Shown: positions 8,211 to 17,016, counted from the first letter of the stretch. The stretch is 40,386 nucleotides of DNA from JBAXGW01 sp037139195 (GCA_037139195.1 JBAXGW010000040.1:1-40386), one strand, 5' to 3'. The notes: generated from the sequence alone by a model not told the origin. Translations and numbers: made by a program.

Positions 8211-8253
8211 TTCCCGTAAAATACTTCCTTCTGGGCGGTGTGTTGTTTACAGC
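8188..8253 (+). promoter_or_regulatory. Candidate antiterminator pairing of the trp leader
   Basis: GTAAACAA (8190-8197) is the exact reverse complement of TTGTTTAC (8243-8250), which covers the top of the terminator stem, its loop and the first base of its right arm. The pairing extends with U8198-G8242 and, past a bulged A8251, with GC (8188-8189) to GC (8252-8253). It would compete with closure of the terminator hairpin. The lower nine base pairs of the terminator stay topologically possible, so exclusion would have to be kinetic or steric; this is an inference. Confidence 0.5.
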
Positions 8254-8270
8254 ACACCGCCTTTTTTTTT
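8234..8270 (+). terminator. Intrinsic terminator of the trp attenuator
   Basis: GGCGGTGTGTTG (8234-8245) and CAGCACACCGCC (8250-8261) form a 12-bp stem with one G-U pair and loop TTTA, followed by nine T residues (8262-8270). It is a textbook intrinsic terminator lying 24 nt after the leader stop and 39 nt before the trpB2 ATG. No gene precedes it other than the leader ORF, so it must act as an attenuator. Confidence 0.88.
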
Positions 8271-8309
8271 AATAATCCGGAATTAAAAATTCCAAAAAAT
8301 CAAACAATT

Positions 8310-9662
8310 ATGAAAAACAGAGTTTACCTCAACGAAAGTGAGATGCCAAAAAAATGGTATAATATTGTGGCAGATATGCCCAATAAAATGATGCCACCAT
8401 TGCATCCAGGAACAAAACAGCCTTTATCTGCAGACGACTTAAAGCCGTTGTTTCCAGAAGAATTAATACGCCAAGAAGTTTCAACTGAAAAATGGATTGA
8501 TATTCCGGAACAAGTATTTGATATGTACGCTAGTTTCCGATCAACTCCACTTCATCGAGCCCATCGACTAGAAAAGTTTTTGGATACACCCGCTAAAATC
8601 TATTTTAAAAATGAAAGTGTTAGTCCCTCGGGCTCGCATAAAACAAATACAGCTATTCCTCAAGCATATTACAATATGAAGGAAGGTGTGACGCGAATTA
8701 CTACAGAAACGGGTGCTGGACAGTGGGGAACTGCGTTGAGCTATGCATGTCAGCAATTTGGTATTGACTTAACAGTATTTATGGTGAAAGTAAGCTTCGA
8801 TCAAAAGCCCTATCGCAAGATAATGATGAATACTTTTGATGCAAATGTAATTTCTTCGCCAAGCTTACTAACTGAATCTGGAAGAAAAATATTAGAACAA
8901 TTTCCCGATTCTACTGGTAGTTTGGGAATAGCGATTTCTGAAGCCATTGAAGTTGCTGCGAAAAATGAGCAAACAAAATATGCTTTAGGAAGTGTATTAA
9001 ATCATGTGCTGATGCACCAAACCATTATTGGATTAGAAGCCATAAAGCAAATGGAAATAATGGAAGATTATCCAGATATTATTGTTGCACCTTTTGGCGG
9101 TGGTTCAAATTTCGCGGGTTTAAGTTTTCCATTTTTAGAGCAAAATATTAATAATGGCAAGAAAACAAGATTCATTGCAGTTGAACCCCATTCTTGCCCA
9201 AAACTTACAAGAGGTAAATTCATGTACGATTTTGGCGATACGGTGGGTCTAACGCCATTGATACCAATGTATTCGCTCGGGCATACATTTGTTCCTGCCG
9301 GAATTCATGCAGGAGGATTGAGGTATCATGGTGCAGGAGCTATTGTTAGTCAACTGTTGAAGGATGGGCTAATTGAAGCCGCTTCTGTTCGCCAGAAAGA
9401 ATGTTTTGAAGCAGGCGTTTTGTTTGCAAAAACGGAAGGTATTATTCCTGCTCCTGAAACTACTCATGCAATTGCTAAAGTAATAAACGAAGCAATGAAA
9501 GCTAAAGTTGAAGGGAAAGAAAAAACGATACTTTTCAATCTTTCTGGGCACGGACATTTCGATTTATCAGCATATTCACAATTTTTAAGTGGCGAAATGA
9601 GTGATTTTGAAATTTCGGATACAGAAATTACAAAAACGCAGATGGAGAGCAGTGTGATGTAA
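8310..9662 (+). CDS. trpB2: Tryptophan synthase beta chain-like protein, TrpB2 type
   Basis: This PLP enzyme should condense indole (or an indole donor) with L-serine to give tryptophan. The protein has 450 residues, the TrpB2 length, about 50 more than ordinary TrpB. The PLP-binding lysine is K111 in SPSGSHKTNTA; TETGAGQWG (TrpB2 form of the TrpB ETGAGQHG motif) and the phosphate loop FGGGSNFAG follow. The reading frame is open from 8238, but that lies inside the terminator stem, so the ATG at 8310 (MKNRVYLNESEMPKKW) is used. No trpA or other trp gene is adjacent; TrpB2 genes are commonly orphans. The upstream leader with four Trp codons and a terminator implies control by tRNA-Trp charging, which in turn supports a real role in tryptophan synthesis or indole salvage. 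Confidence 0.93.
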   Translation: MKNRVYLNESEMPKKWYNIVADMPNKMMPPLHPGTKQPLSADDLKPLFPEELIRQEVSTEKWIDIPEQVFDMYASFRSTPLHRAHRLEKFLDTPAKIYFKNESVSPSGSHKTNTAIPQAYYNMKEGVTRITTETGAGQWGTALSYACQQFGIDLTVFMVKVSFDQKPYRKIMMNTFDANVISSPSLLTESGRKILEQFPDSTGSLGIAISEAIEVAAKNEQTKYALGSVLNHVLMHQTIIGLEAIKQMEIMEDYPDIIVAPFGGGSNFAGLSFPFLEQNINNGKKTRFIAVEPHSCPKLTRGKFMYDFGDTVGLTPLIPMYSLGHTFVPAGIHAGGLRYHGAGAIVSQLLKDGLIEAASVRQKECFEAGVLFAKTEGIIPAPETTHAIAKVINEAMKAKVEGKEKTILFNLSGHGHFDLSAYSQFLSGEMSDFEISDTEITKTQMESSVM

Positions 9663-9771
9663 CCTCTTTTTGATGCACGGTGAATGATTTATTTGTGGTT
9701 TACGAGTTGTCCAAGTACTTAGAGTATTTAGAGTGACTAAAGTATTTAGTGTTTAAGGTATGAGGGCATGT
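9663..9771. other. Non-coding stretch with degenerate short repeats after trpB2
   Basis: This part of the 868-bp gap after trpB2 contains GCACGGTGAATGA (9675-9687, same style as the dispersed repeats at 6425 and 17001) and overlapping copies of an AGTATTTAGAGT-like word between about 9714 and 9756. No gene, and no convincing terminator for trpB2, is visible. Confidence 0.5.
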
Positions 9772-10150
9772 ATTAGCAGCAATTATATGTGTCTTAGAGG
9801 CAATTATATATATCTTAGGTATAAATGTATTCGTCTTGGAGGCAATTAATTTCATCTTAGGCACAATTATATCAATCTTAGGAGCAAAAGCACACGTCTT
9901 AGCTGCAATTATATGCATCTTGGGAGCAATTATTTTCCTCTAAGGCACGATTATATGCATCTTGGAGGCAATTATATTCATCTTGGAAGTAATAATATGC
10001 ATCTTAGGTGTGATTATATCAATCATAGGAGCAATTATTGTCAATCATGGAGGTAATTATATCAATCTTAGGAGCAATTATATCTATCTTAGGAGAAAAA
10101 GAACTCTTCTCAGAAACAATTATTTTCATCTTGGAGGCAAAAGTATTCAT
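9772..10150. repeat. 18-unit 21-bp degenerate tandem repeat (minisatellite)
   Basis: Eighteen head-to-tail units run without gaps: seventeen of 21 nt and one of 22 nt (10024-10045). A typical unit begins CTTRGGAGCAATTATAT and ends with CAT or AAT. Units at about 9877, 10088 and 10130 replace the AATTATAT core with an AAAAG core. Because 21 is a multiple of three, spurious open frames occur on both strands (9700-9918 minus, 9962-10156 plus). Neither has a signal peptide or a promoter, and the 22-nt unit breaks the phase, so the array is taken as non-coding. Confidence 0.85.
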
Positions 10151-10208
10151 TATTGATACTAATAAACACGCTTAATATATTTTTTTCAAAAATAATTTAT
10201 TATTTCTC

Positions 10209-10236
10209 TTGTTTTATAAAATAATTTCTATATTTG
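10209..10236 (+). promoter_or_regulatory. Promoter for the metalloprotease gene
   Basis: TTG at 10209-10211 and TATATTTG at 10229-10236 are spaced by 17 nt. The transcript would begin about 10242 and carry a leader of nearly 290 nt. Confidence 0.6.
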
Positions 10237-10241
10237 CATGC

Positions 10242-10530
10242 CCCCTGATAACAAAATTAGTTCTTTATCTGTCTGATTATCATTTTACAAGACTAAGAAA
10301 GACAACAAATAAGCGTTTGGCTTAATTTCGAGTATAGAAAGCACCACATTTTCTAATATACAGAAATTAATAAGCATTAATTCTCGCATGTAATGCGGAT
10401 TTTGCTTGTTGAAATTTGTAAAAATAAAATTCTAAAAAGAATTAGCCAATAGTTCCACGCTTAATTTTCTTAACTCTGCAATAGGAACTTTGCAGAATAA
10501 CTTTTAACAAACAAAATAAAACTACCGCCA
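10242..10530 (+). other. Long 5' leader of the metalloprotease gene
   Basis: About 289 nt without a credible ORF separate the promoter from the ATG at 10531. Small hairpins can be drawn: GCATTA...TAATGC (10375-10397), AATTCT...AGAATT (about 10428-10443) and TCTGCAA...TTGCAGA (about 10475-10497). None resembles a riboswitch class I know, and there is no T-tract terminator. Confidence 0.4.
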
Positions 10531-13500
10531 ATGAAAAAACAAATTAGAACAATGAAAAGGGAATATCCCTTGCCACAAAAATGGCTAAAAAAAGCATTAT
10601 TTATTGTGTTATTATTTTCGTGTAAATTAATTTTTGCTCAAGTACAACCTGAGCATAAAGTTCAAGTATCTCCAAATGGAGTAATGGATGATATGTATGA
10701 TTTGTATGGGAACAAATACACGCTGAAGGATTTAATTATTGAAAATGCAAATGTTAAATCATTTGTAACATCTATTAATTGTGGTTGTTTTACTGCTTAC
10801 TTTGAAGCTGGTTGTGGTATGGGAGAAACCAATCTAATAGAAACACCCAGAAGAGACGTTTTATGTAAATTATTAACAGACCTATCGGATTTCATTACTC
10901 CAACTAATCCATCTGTAAAAGTAAATATATGGGTTAGAAATTTAGCTAATTTACCAAATATTGGAAATCCTGCTACAAGCAATGTACTTGGAATGGCTAC
11001 ATCATTTTACAATATACCTTCTGGAACATCAGCCTCAATAGGAGGAATAGCAGATAATACCATTTGGAAAACTATTATATCTGGAGCCGATTCATATACT
11101 AATACTGCCAGTCCTATTATGCCAACTTCTGGAGGTATTGGCTTTTATCATGCTTTGATGGCATTTAATTTTTCTAATACAACAAATATTTCATGGAATA
11201 CTAATTTAGGTATTACTAATATGCCTGGACAATATGATTTATATACAATAATGCTTCATGAAATGACTCATGCATTAGGTTTTTCATCATTAATTGACCT
11301 TGGAGGTAGTTCTGTGGTTGGAGTAGGCAAAAATTATAAAAGTCGTTACGATTTGCTTTTGAAATCGTCCAACAATATTAATATTCTTGCTACACCATCA
11401 ATTGCATCACCTATGTACAACAATTTGATTAATTCCAATCTTAATTCAATAATATTTGGAACAGACCCACTTGGAGGAGGCTGTATTACTGATGTTACAA
11501 GTTGTAATAATGCTATTAAGTATATTGGGAGCACAACTCAAAAAGTGTATAATCCAAATTGTTACGAAAAAGGAATTAGTTTAAGTCATTTTGAAGATCA
11601 GTGTTTAGTTCCTGATCAAAACAACCAATATTTTGTGATGGCAAACAAAACGGGGACAAATATAGCTAAAAGATTTTTGAAACCAGAGGAAAGGCAGGTG
11701 CTTTGCGATCTTGGGTATAAAGTACAATCAATATATGGTTCAGGAGCTACCTTGCACAATTATAATACTACAATGTGCAATAGCGGAATGGTGGCAGGAA
11801 TTAATGATGGCTTGAATGGGGCAACTTATTCTTACATTTTTGATGGTACTAATTCATTAAATATTTTACCATTAGCGAATGATTATAGCCAGAATGTAAA
11901 TAACCTAAAAATTGAGGGTGTTGAGCAAATTCTTGGTACGCACGATATATTAAGTAATACACTTAATAGTATAACATTTAAGCCGTCATCAACTTCTATT
12001 GGGCTAAACGTATTACGCTACGTACCATATGATTATATTACAGGAATTAGGGGTAATATCACCTATATTTATATTTTTAATCCAAGTGCTGGATGTGAGC
12101 CAAATACTTGTAATATGGTAAGCAACGGAAATTTAGAATTAAGTCAAGGCGAATGTTATGCAGGCATGGGAGATTTGTATAATACGGTGAATTGTTGGTT
12201 TCCATATATATCTAATCCAGATTTATTTACTAGAAATTTAGACACTGCATGTATTTACAATATCCCGACCGAATTTAGCAATCCTAAAGGGGAAACATGG
12301 GACAATGAACCCCCTTTTTCAGGTGGTAATAACAATCATTTTATTGGACTTTTTGGACGTACAGTGAATGGAATAATACAGGAAGGAATTGAAACACAAT
12401 TGTCTTCTCCGTTTACTGATGGGAATATATACACAATTGGTTTTTGGGCAAAAGTGGCTAATTCTTATGATTTTGATAGTCAAAATGGAAACATTGATAT
12501 TTGTGGTTCGCAGAATATACTTGCTCCCACAGCATTTTACAATCCAGCAAGTTCAGATATTAAAGTTTTTGGGACAGTGGAGGTTCCCGCAAATGGCAGA
12601 TGGAATTACCTAACTTACACATTTCAGTATAATGGCAACCCTTTAAATGCTTTGCTGCTGGTTTTTGCTGCATACCGTCAACCAACAACCACTAAGCGAT
12701 TTATTTATATTGATGATGTAAGTGCTAGGCCAGCAGATTTGTCGGTTACATTTAATCCGCCTTCAAGTATTTGTCAAAATAGTCAGCCTTTAAATTTAAC
12801 ATCTTATGTTCAGCCTCCTGGTGGTAGTTTTTCGGGATTGGGGGTAACAGGAAATATGTTTAATCCTAATACATCTGGCATAGGTAGCAGTTCAACAATA
12901 TTATATACCTATACAAACCCGACATCAGGTTGCCCCGTAACTGTTCCGGCAACAATATCCATAAATCCTGCTCCAATTGCTAGTATCAGTGGCGAAGCAA
13001 CATCGTGCGGTAGTTTAGTGTATTCTGTTACACAAGCTCCATCAACAACTTACACTTGGAGTGCTAACAATGGAGCTATAATGAGCCCAGCAACAGGACC
13101 AAGTTCTACACTTAGCAATATAACTAACAACACAACCATTACATTGGTAGCAACTAATCAATATGGCTGCTCCTCCAGTACAACTAAAGAAGTTATTTAT
13201 TGCTGCCCTCCTCCTAGAGGTGTGCAGATGTTTACAAATCCAAATACGGCTGTAATTAGTAATTATTTGCAAACAAACTCTACCGTATGTATTTCTGGAA
13301 CTTGGACTATTGATGCGAGTGCGACCTATACACTCAAAACATTTTTAATGGAGCCCAATGCAAAAATTATTATTAATGATGGACAAACACTTACACTTAC
13401 AGAAGGATGCCAAGTAAAATCGAACTGTAATTATATGTGGGATGGCATAACAGTTCCTAGTACGGGTGCACTAGAGGTTCTTACCTCAACCATTGAAGAT

Positions 13501-15699
13501 GCTAAAATTATTGCGACTTGTAGCAGTGGCAGAGTTAAAGGCTCTGGAGCTACTTTTACTAATAATTATCAAGGGATTGTTATTAACTCTAATGGCCTCA
13601 ATCCCAATTTATCTACTTTTACAGCAAGTACATTTGCAACTACCAGAGCGCTATTACCTCCATTTAATACTGCACAGTGTGGATATAGTGGCATTGAATT
13701 AAACAATGTAAAATTTATTACAATTGGGAATTCGAGTGCAACTAGTAGTTTAAACACATTTAATAATCTTAGCTATGGAATTAAAGCAAGCGAATCGAGC
13801 GCTACTATTGTAAACAACAAATTTATAAATATTATGCCTACGGATGTTTCGATGGGACGTGCTATTTTGTTTTGGGGAGGAGCGGCTATATCACGAAATC
13901 TAACTGTCGGAGGCATTAATGCCAGTCTTTTCGAGAAAAACTATTTTGTTAATTGCAGGGCTGGTATTGAAACTGTGCGTAAAGGTTTATATAATATTAA
14001 AGGAAACGAGTTTACTGGTATTGATAGGTATCCTATTTATTGCCATGACCACTGGAAAGCAACTATTAATATTGAAAGCAATTTATTTGTAAATAATATT
14101 CAAAACAGTATATATACAAATGCTACTACTGGTACTACTTTGAATATTAAATCTAATAAAATTAATACCTCTGCGGCTTCTACTGTAGATTGCTATGAAG
14201 GAATAAAAGTAAGTTCAAATCTTTTTAATTCTAGCAATACAACAAATATTCAGTTTAATGATATTAAAAGATGTAAAACTGCTATATTTGCATTGCTATC
14301 TGCTAATTGTAATATTATGAATAATGCTGTGTATACGCCTATAAGAGCTAATTCGTCAGATCCTAAATCGTACGGTATACGCATTGAGGGTTCTACTACC
14401 GATGCCCTTACTCATAATATAACAGGCAATTTGCTTACCTACGATGGCGTTATTAACGCTAACTCTATGAATGATGTTATTGGTATTTATGTGTATGCAA
14501 ACCATATTAATGTATTAACCTCTAATATTGCTACTAAATATGGAAGCGGTATTATGTGCAACGAAGGCAATGGTAATACTCGCATGAATTGCAATCAGAT
14601 GGATGGCTGCTACAAAGGCATACAGCTAAATAATGCTAATATTGGTAACCAAGGTACTTCTGTACTTGCATCGGATAACCTTTGGTATAATATGACTACC
14701 AATAGAGTTGCTGGGAATCTAGGTAATTATCCAACTTATTGGTATTTTAAAAACTTAGCTACTACTGTATTAACAACTGCAAATAGTACTGTTACTGGAG
14801 CCCCTTTTTATCGTCAAGTTGTAAACAATACCAATTCGCCTTGCGGCAGTGGCGGTATGAGCATGATGGCAGGCAAAGGCGTAGATTCCGAACGCGATAT
14901 GGTATTATCATCGGCTATTAATACCACAACTGCATCAGATGCTATGCTTACCATAGCTAGCCAAGATGTAAGTAGCTATAATATGGAAAGCTTTGCTTAT
15001 AGCACTATTAAAAATAAAAACTGGACAAATATAGCAGGTTCGGCAAATAATGCTAAATACCAAAATTATTTTAATACGCTGAAAACCAAAAAAGCGGGTA
15101 TAGTGGTAGATGCTACCGAACTAATGGCAGCAGGCAACTTTAATGCAGCCCAACAGAAGCTAAATAGCCTAAGTACCGATAGCGATTGGAGCAGCAATTT
15201 GAAATTTGCATTGCAAAAGCAATTAGACCGTAGTCGTAATTTTGAACAAGCTTTTACTAGTGCCGATATAGATTTGTTAAAAACAATTGCTTATCAGCAT
15301 CCTAAAGATGGAGGCGAAGCGGTATTTATTGCTCGTTCGCTTTTAAATATAACAGTAGACGATAATTGGGATGCTCCACTAAAAACGCAAAACGCAATAG
15401 GCACCATAAAGCCAATTGAAAGCGGCGAAACAGTGAAAGTATATCCAAATCCTGCTGGCAACCATTTGAGCATTGAACTTATTTCAAATGCGTTGAATGC
15501 TGAAGAAGGCGAAACTAATGGAATAGAAAACAACTTTGTGCTATATAATATGATGGGTACAGTCGTTTATTCCTCTACACTGAAATCTAATTTAAACACT
15601 ATAGATATTTCTTTTATTAGTAATGGTATTTATTTCTATTCTATTAAAGATATTAATGGGGATTTAATTTCAGTAGACAAGCTAATTATAAATCATTAA
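10531..15699 (+). CDS. Secreted leishmanolysin-like metalloprotease / beta-helix surface protein, T9SS type A
   Basis: The 1722-residue protein has a signal peptide (cleavage after KLIFAQ near residue 36; a second ATG at 10552 is a possible start). Residues of about 37-395 form a protease domain with HEMTHALGFSS (H243, E244, H247), then SHFEDQ with H353, VM near the Met-turn position and a terminal LKPEERQVLCDLGYKV. HExxHALGF plus a distant SH(W/F)E is the layout of leishmanolysin-type (M8) metzincins. An Ig/cadherin-like module (about 410-525), a carbohydrate-binding-like module starting SNGNLE (531), Ig-like modules (about 735-890) and a long right-handed beta-helix with NosD-like N-rich rungs (about 930-1450) follow. 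The T9SS type A signal starts at VYPNP (about 1637). A surface protease or adhesin is likely; substrate unknown. A strong terminator follows at once. Confidence 0.82.
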   Translation: MKKQIRTMKREYPLPQKWLKKALFIVLLFSCKLIFAQVQPEHKVQVSPNGVMDDMYDLYGNKYTLKDLIIENANVKSFVTSINCGCFTAYFEAGCGMGETNLIETPRRDVLCKLLTDLSDFITPTNPSVKVNIWVRNLANLPNIGNPATSNVLGMATSFYNIPSGTSASIGGIADNTIWKTIISGADSYTNTASPIMPTSGGIGFYHALMAFNFSNTTNISWNTNLGITNMPGQYDLYTIMLHEMTHALGFSSLIDLGGSSVVGVGKNYKSRYDLLLKSSNNINILATPSIASPMYNNLINSNLNSIIFGTDPLGGGCITDVTSCNNAIKYIGSTTQKVYNPNCYEKGISLSHFEDQCLVPDQNNQYFVMANKTGTNIAKRFLKPEERQVLCDLGYKVQSIYGSGATLHNYNTTMCNSGMVAGINDGLNGATYSYIFDGTNSLNILPLANDYSQNVNNLKIEGVEQILGTHDILSNTLNSITFKPSSTSIGLNVLRYVPYDYITGIRGNITYIYIFNPSAGCEPNTCNMVSNGNLELSQGECYAGMGDLYNTVNCWFPYISNPDLFTRNLDTACIYNIPTEFSNPKGETWDNEPPFSGGNNNHFIGLFGRTVNGIIQEGIETQLSSPFTDGNIYTIGFWAKVANSYDFDSQNGNIDICGSQNILAPTAFYNPASSDIKVFGTVEVPANGRWNYLTYTFQYNGNPLNALLLVFAAYRQPTTTKRFIYIDDVSARPADLSVTFNPPSSICQNSQPLNLTSYVQPPGGSFSGLGVTGNMFNPNTSGIGSSSTILYTYTNPTSGCPVTVPATISINPAPIASISGEATSCGSLVYSVTQAPSTTYTWSANNGAIMSPATGPSSTLSNITNNTTITLVATNQYGCSSSTTKEVIYCCPPPRGVQMFTNPNTAVISNYLQTNSTVCISGTWTIDASATYTLKTFLMEPNAKIIINDGQTLTLTEGCQVKSNCNYMWDGITVPSTGALEVLTSTIEDAKIIATCSSGRVKGSGATFTNNYQGIVINSNGLNPNLSTFTASTFATTRALLPPFNTAQCGYSGIELNNVKFITIGNSSATSSLNTFNNLSYGIKASESSATIVNNKFINIMPTDVSMGRAILFWGGAAISRNLTVGGINASLFEKNYFVNCRAGIETVRKGLYNIKGNEFTGIDRYPIYCHDHWKATINIESNLFVNNIQNSIYTNATTGTTLNIKSNKINTSAASTVDCYEGIKVSSNLFNSSNTTNIQFNDIKRCKTAIFALLSANCNIMNNAVYTPIRANSSDPKSYGIRIEGSTTDALTHNITGNLLTYDGVINANSMNDVIGIYVYANHINVLTSNIATKYGSGIMCNEGNGNTRMNCNQMDGCYKGIQLNNANIGNQGTSVLASDNLWYNMTTNRVAGNLGNYPTYWYFKNLATTVLTTANSTVTGAPFYRQVVNNTNSPCGSGGMSMMAGKGVDSERDMVLSSAINTTTASDAMLTIASQDVSSYNMESFAYSTIKNKNWTNIAGSANNAKYQNYFNTLKTKKAGIVVDATELMAAGNFNAAQQKLNSLSTDSDWSSNLKFALQKQLDRSRNFEQAFTSADIDLLKTIAYQHPKDGGEAVFIARSLLNITVDDNWDAPLKTQNAIGTIKPIESGETVKVYPNPAGNHLSIELISNALNAEEGETNGIENNFVLYNMMGTVVYSSTLKSNLNTIDISFISNGIYFYSIKDINGDLISVDKLIINH

Positions 15700-15704
15700 T
15701 AACA

Positions 15705-15740
15705 ATAGAAGTCCTGCAAAAGCAGGACTTCTATTTTATT
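15705..15740 (+). terminator. Intrinsic terminator after the metalloprotease gene
   Basis: ATAGAAGTCCTGC (15705-15717) and GCAGGACTTCTAT (15722-15734) form a perfect 13-bp stem with loop AAAA, followed by TTTATT. It ends only 13 nt before the next start codon, leaving no room for a promoter of the following gene. Confidence 0.85.
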
Positions 15741-15753
15741 CGTATTCTTTTAT

Positions 15754-17016
15754 ATGCTAAAAACATTATTTGTCATCTTTCTACTATTTTGCACAATATT
15801 TTTGCCCGCTCAGAACTTAGTGCCTAATTATAACTTTGAAAATCTAGTCGATACCCCTACTCTAAATAATCAATTATTTTTAACAGGGAATTGGTTTAAT
15901 CCCTGCAATAATGGGCCTCCATCTTATATAACACCTGATTTTTTCTATAAATCGAATATATCAAGCTGGCCAACAAACGAAGCAAATATTCCCAAAAATG
16001 GATGGGGCTTTCAAAACGAAAGAAAAAATAAAAATGGATACGCTGGAATTGTATTTTATCACGGATTTGAAACTGGTTATAAAAGTGGCAGTGAATATAT
16101 TTCTACTTCATTAACTTCAGTTTTGCAATCAAATACAACTTATATAGTTGGGTTTTATTGCAGTTTGTCAAACGTAACAGAGCCTTTTGAGTATTTATCG
16201 AGCAAATATGCCATTGATAGATTGGGTATGTATTTTTCTAATGCCGCAATAAATTCTAATACCGATACTATATTGCCCTATACCCCCCAATGGGAAAGCC
16301 CTGCGGGTTATTACCTTACAGATACTGCCAATTGGATGCTGGTTTGGGGCACCTTTGTGGCACAAGGTGGCGAGCAATTTGTTACTATTGGCAATTTTAG
16401 AGATAAATACCATACCAATGCGCTAGTGGTATACCCTACATCTACCAATACAGAAGCATACTATTATATTGATGATGTATTTGTTTACCCGCTGGGCAGC
16501 ATAGATACTGCCCGAGCAGGCAACGATACCACTATTTGCAATATGGGCTTAGCCAAACTAGGCAGCCATAACTATGCCGATTACGAGTACCACTGGTACC
16601 CTAGCACAGGTTTAAGCTGCGATACCTGCGGCATTACCTACGCTAAACCTACACAAACAACCACCTACAAGCTTTTTGTAGAGAAATACCGCCAAACATG
16701 GGATAGCGTTACCATAGTGGTGCAAAACTGCAACGAGCTTACCATACCCAATGCTTTCACTCCTAATGCGGATGGCGTAAACGATGTGTTTCGCCCAAAA
16801 GAGACCAACTTTAAAAGCATAGATGCCCAAATAATAAACCGCTGGGGCAATAAAATATATAGCTGGAACAAAACAGATGGCTACTGGAACGGCAAAACCA
16901 AAGATGGCACAATGTGCAGCAGCGGAACGTATTTTTATGTAATAACAGTAACCTTTGCCGATGGCAGCGTGGAGACTAGGACGGGAAGCGTTACTTTGGC
17001 AAACGGTGAGCGGTAA
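15754..17016 (+). CDS. Secreted protein with T9SS type B (CHU_C) sorting domain
   Basis: The 420-residue protein begins with a signal peptide (MLKTLFVIFLLFCTIFLPAQ). An N-terminal beta-sandwich of about 220 residues starts NLVPNYNFE and resembles the carbohydrate-binding-like modules common in Bacteroidota secreted proteins. An Ig-like linker (ARAGNDTTIC...YHWYPSTGL) follows, and from about residue 329 the type B domain LTIPNAFTPNADGVNDVF...INRWGNKIYSW...WNGKTKDG...GTYFYVITV. Type B domains direct export by the T9SS and attachment, or free release. The end reads GSVTLANGER, not the usual GSVTLLR; the last codons come from a dispersed repeat that runs on into the 3' flank. The second half is clearly richer in GC than the first. 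Function beyond binding is unknown. Confidence 0.8.
   Translation: MLKTLFVIFLLFCTIFLPAQNLVPNYNFENLVDTPTLNNQLFLTGNWFNPCNNGPPSYITPDFFYKSNISSWPTNEANIPKNGWGFQNERKNKNGYAGIVFYHGFETGYKSGSEYISTSLTSVLQSNTTYIVGFYCSLSNVTEPFEYLSSKYAIDRLGMYFSNAAINSNTDTILPYTPQWESPAGYYLTDTANWMLVWGTFVAQGGEQFVTIGNFRDKYHTNALVVYPTSTNTEAYYYIDDVFVYPLGSIDTARAGNDTTICNMGLAKLGSHNYADYEYHWYPSTGLSCDTCGITYAKPTQTTTYKLFVEKYRQTWDSVTIVVQNCNELTIPNAFTPNADGVNDVFRPKETNFKSIDAQIINRWGNKIYSWNKTDGYWNGKTKDGTMCSSGTYFYVITVTFADGSVETRTGSVTLANGER

Noticed and set aside
8238..8309. Upstream extension of trpB2 by 24 codons
   Set aside because: It would start inside the terminator stem; the ATG at 8310 begins the family-like sequence.
9700..10156. Open frames on both strands (9700-9918 minus, 9962-10156 plus) with heptad-like residues
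   Set aside because: They arise because the 21-bp repeat is a multiple of three and lacks stops; no promoter, signal peptide or conserved domain, and a 22-nt unit breaks the frame.
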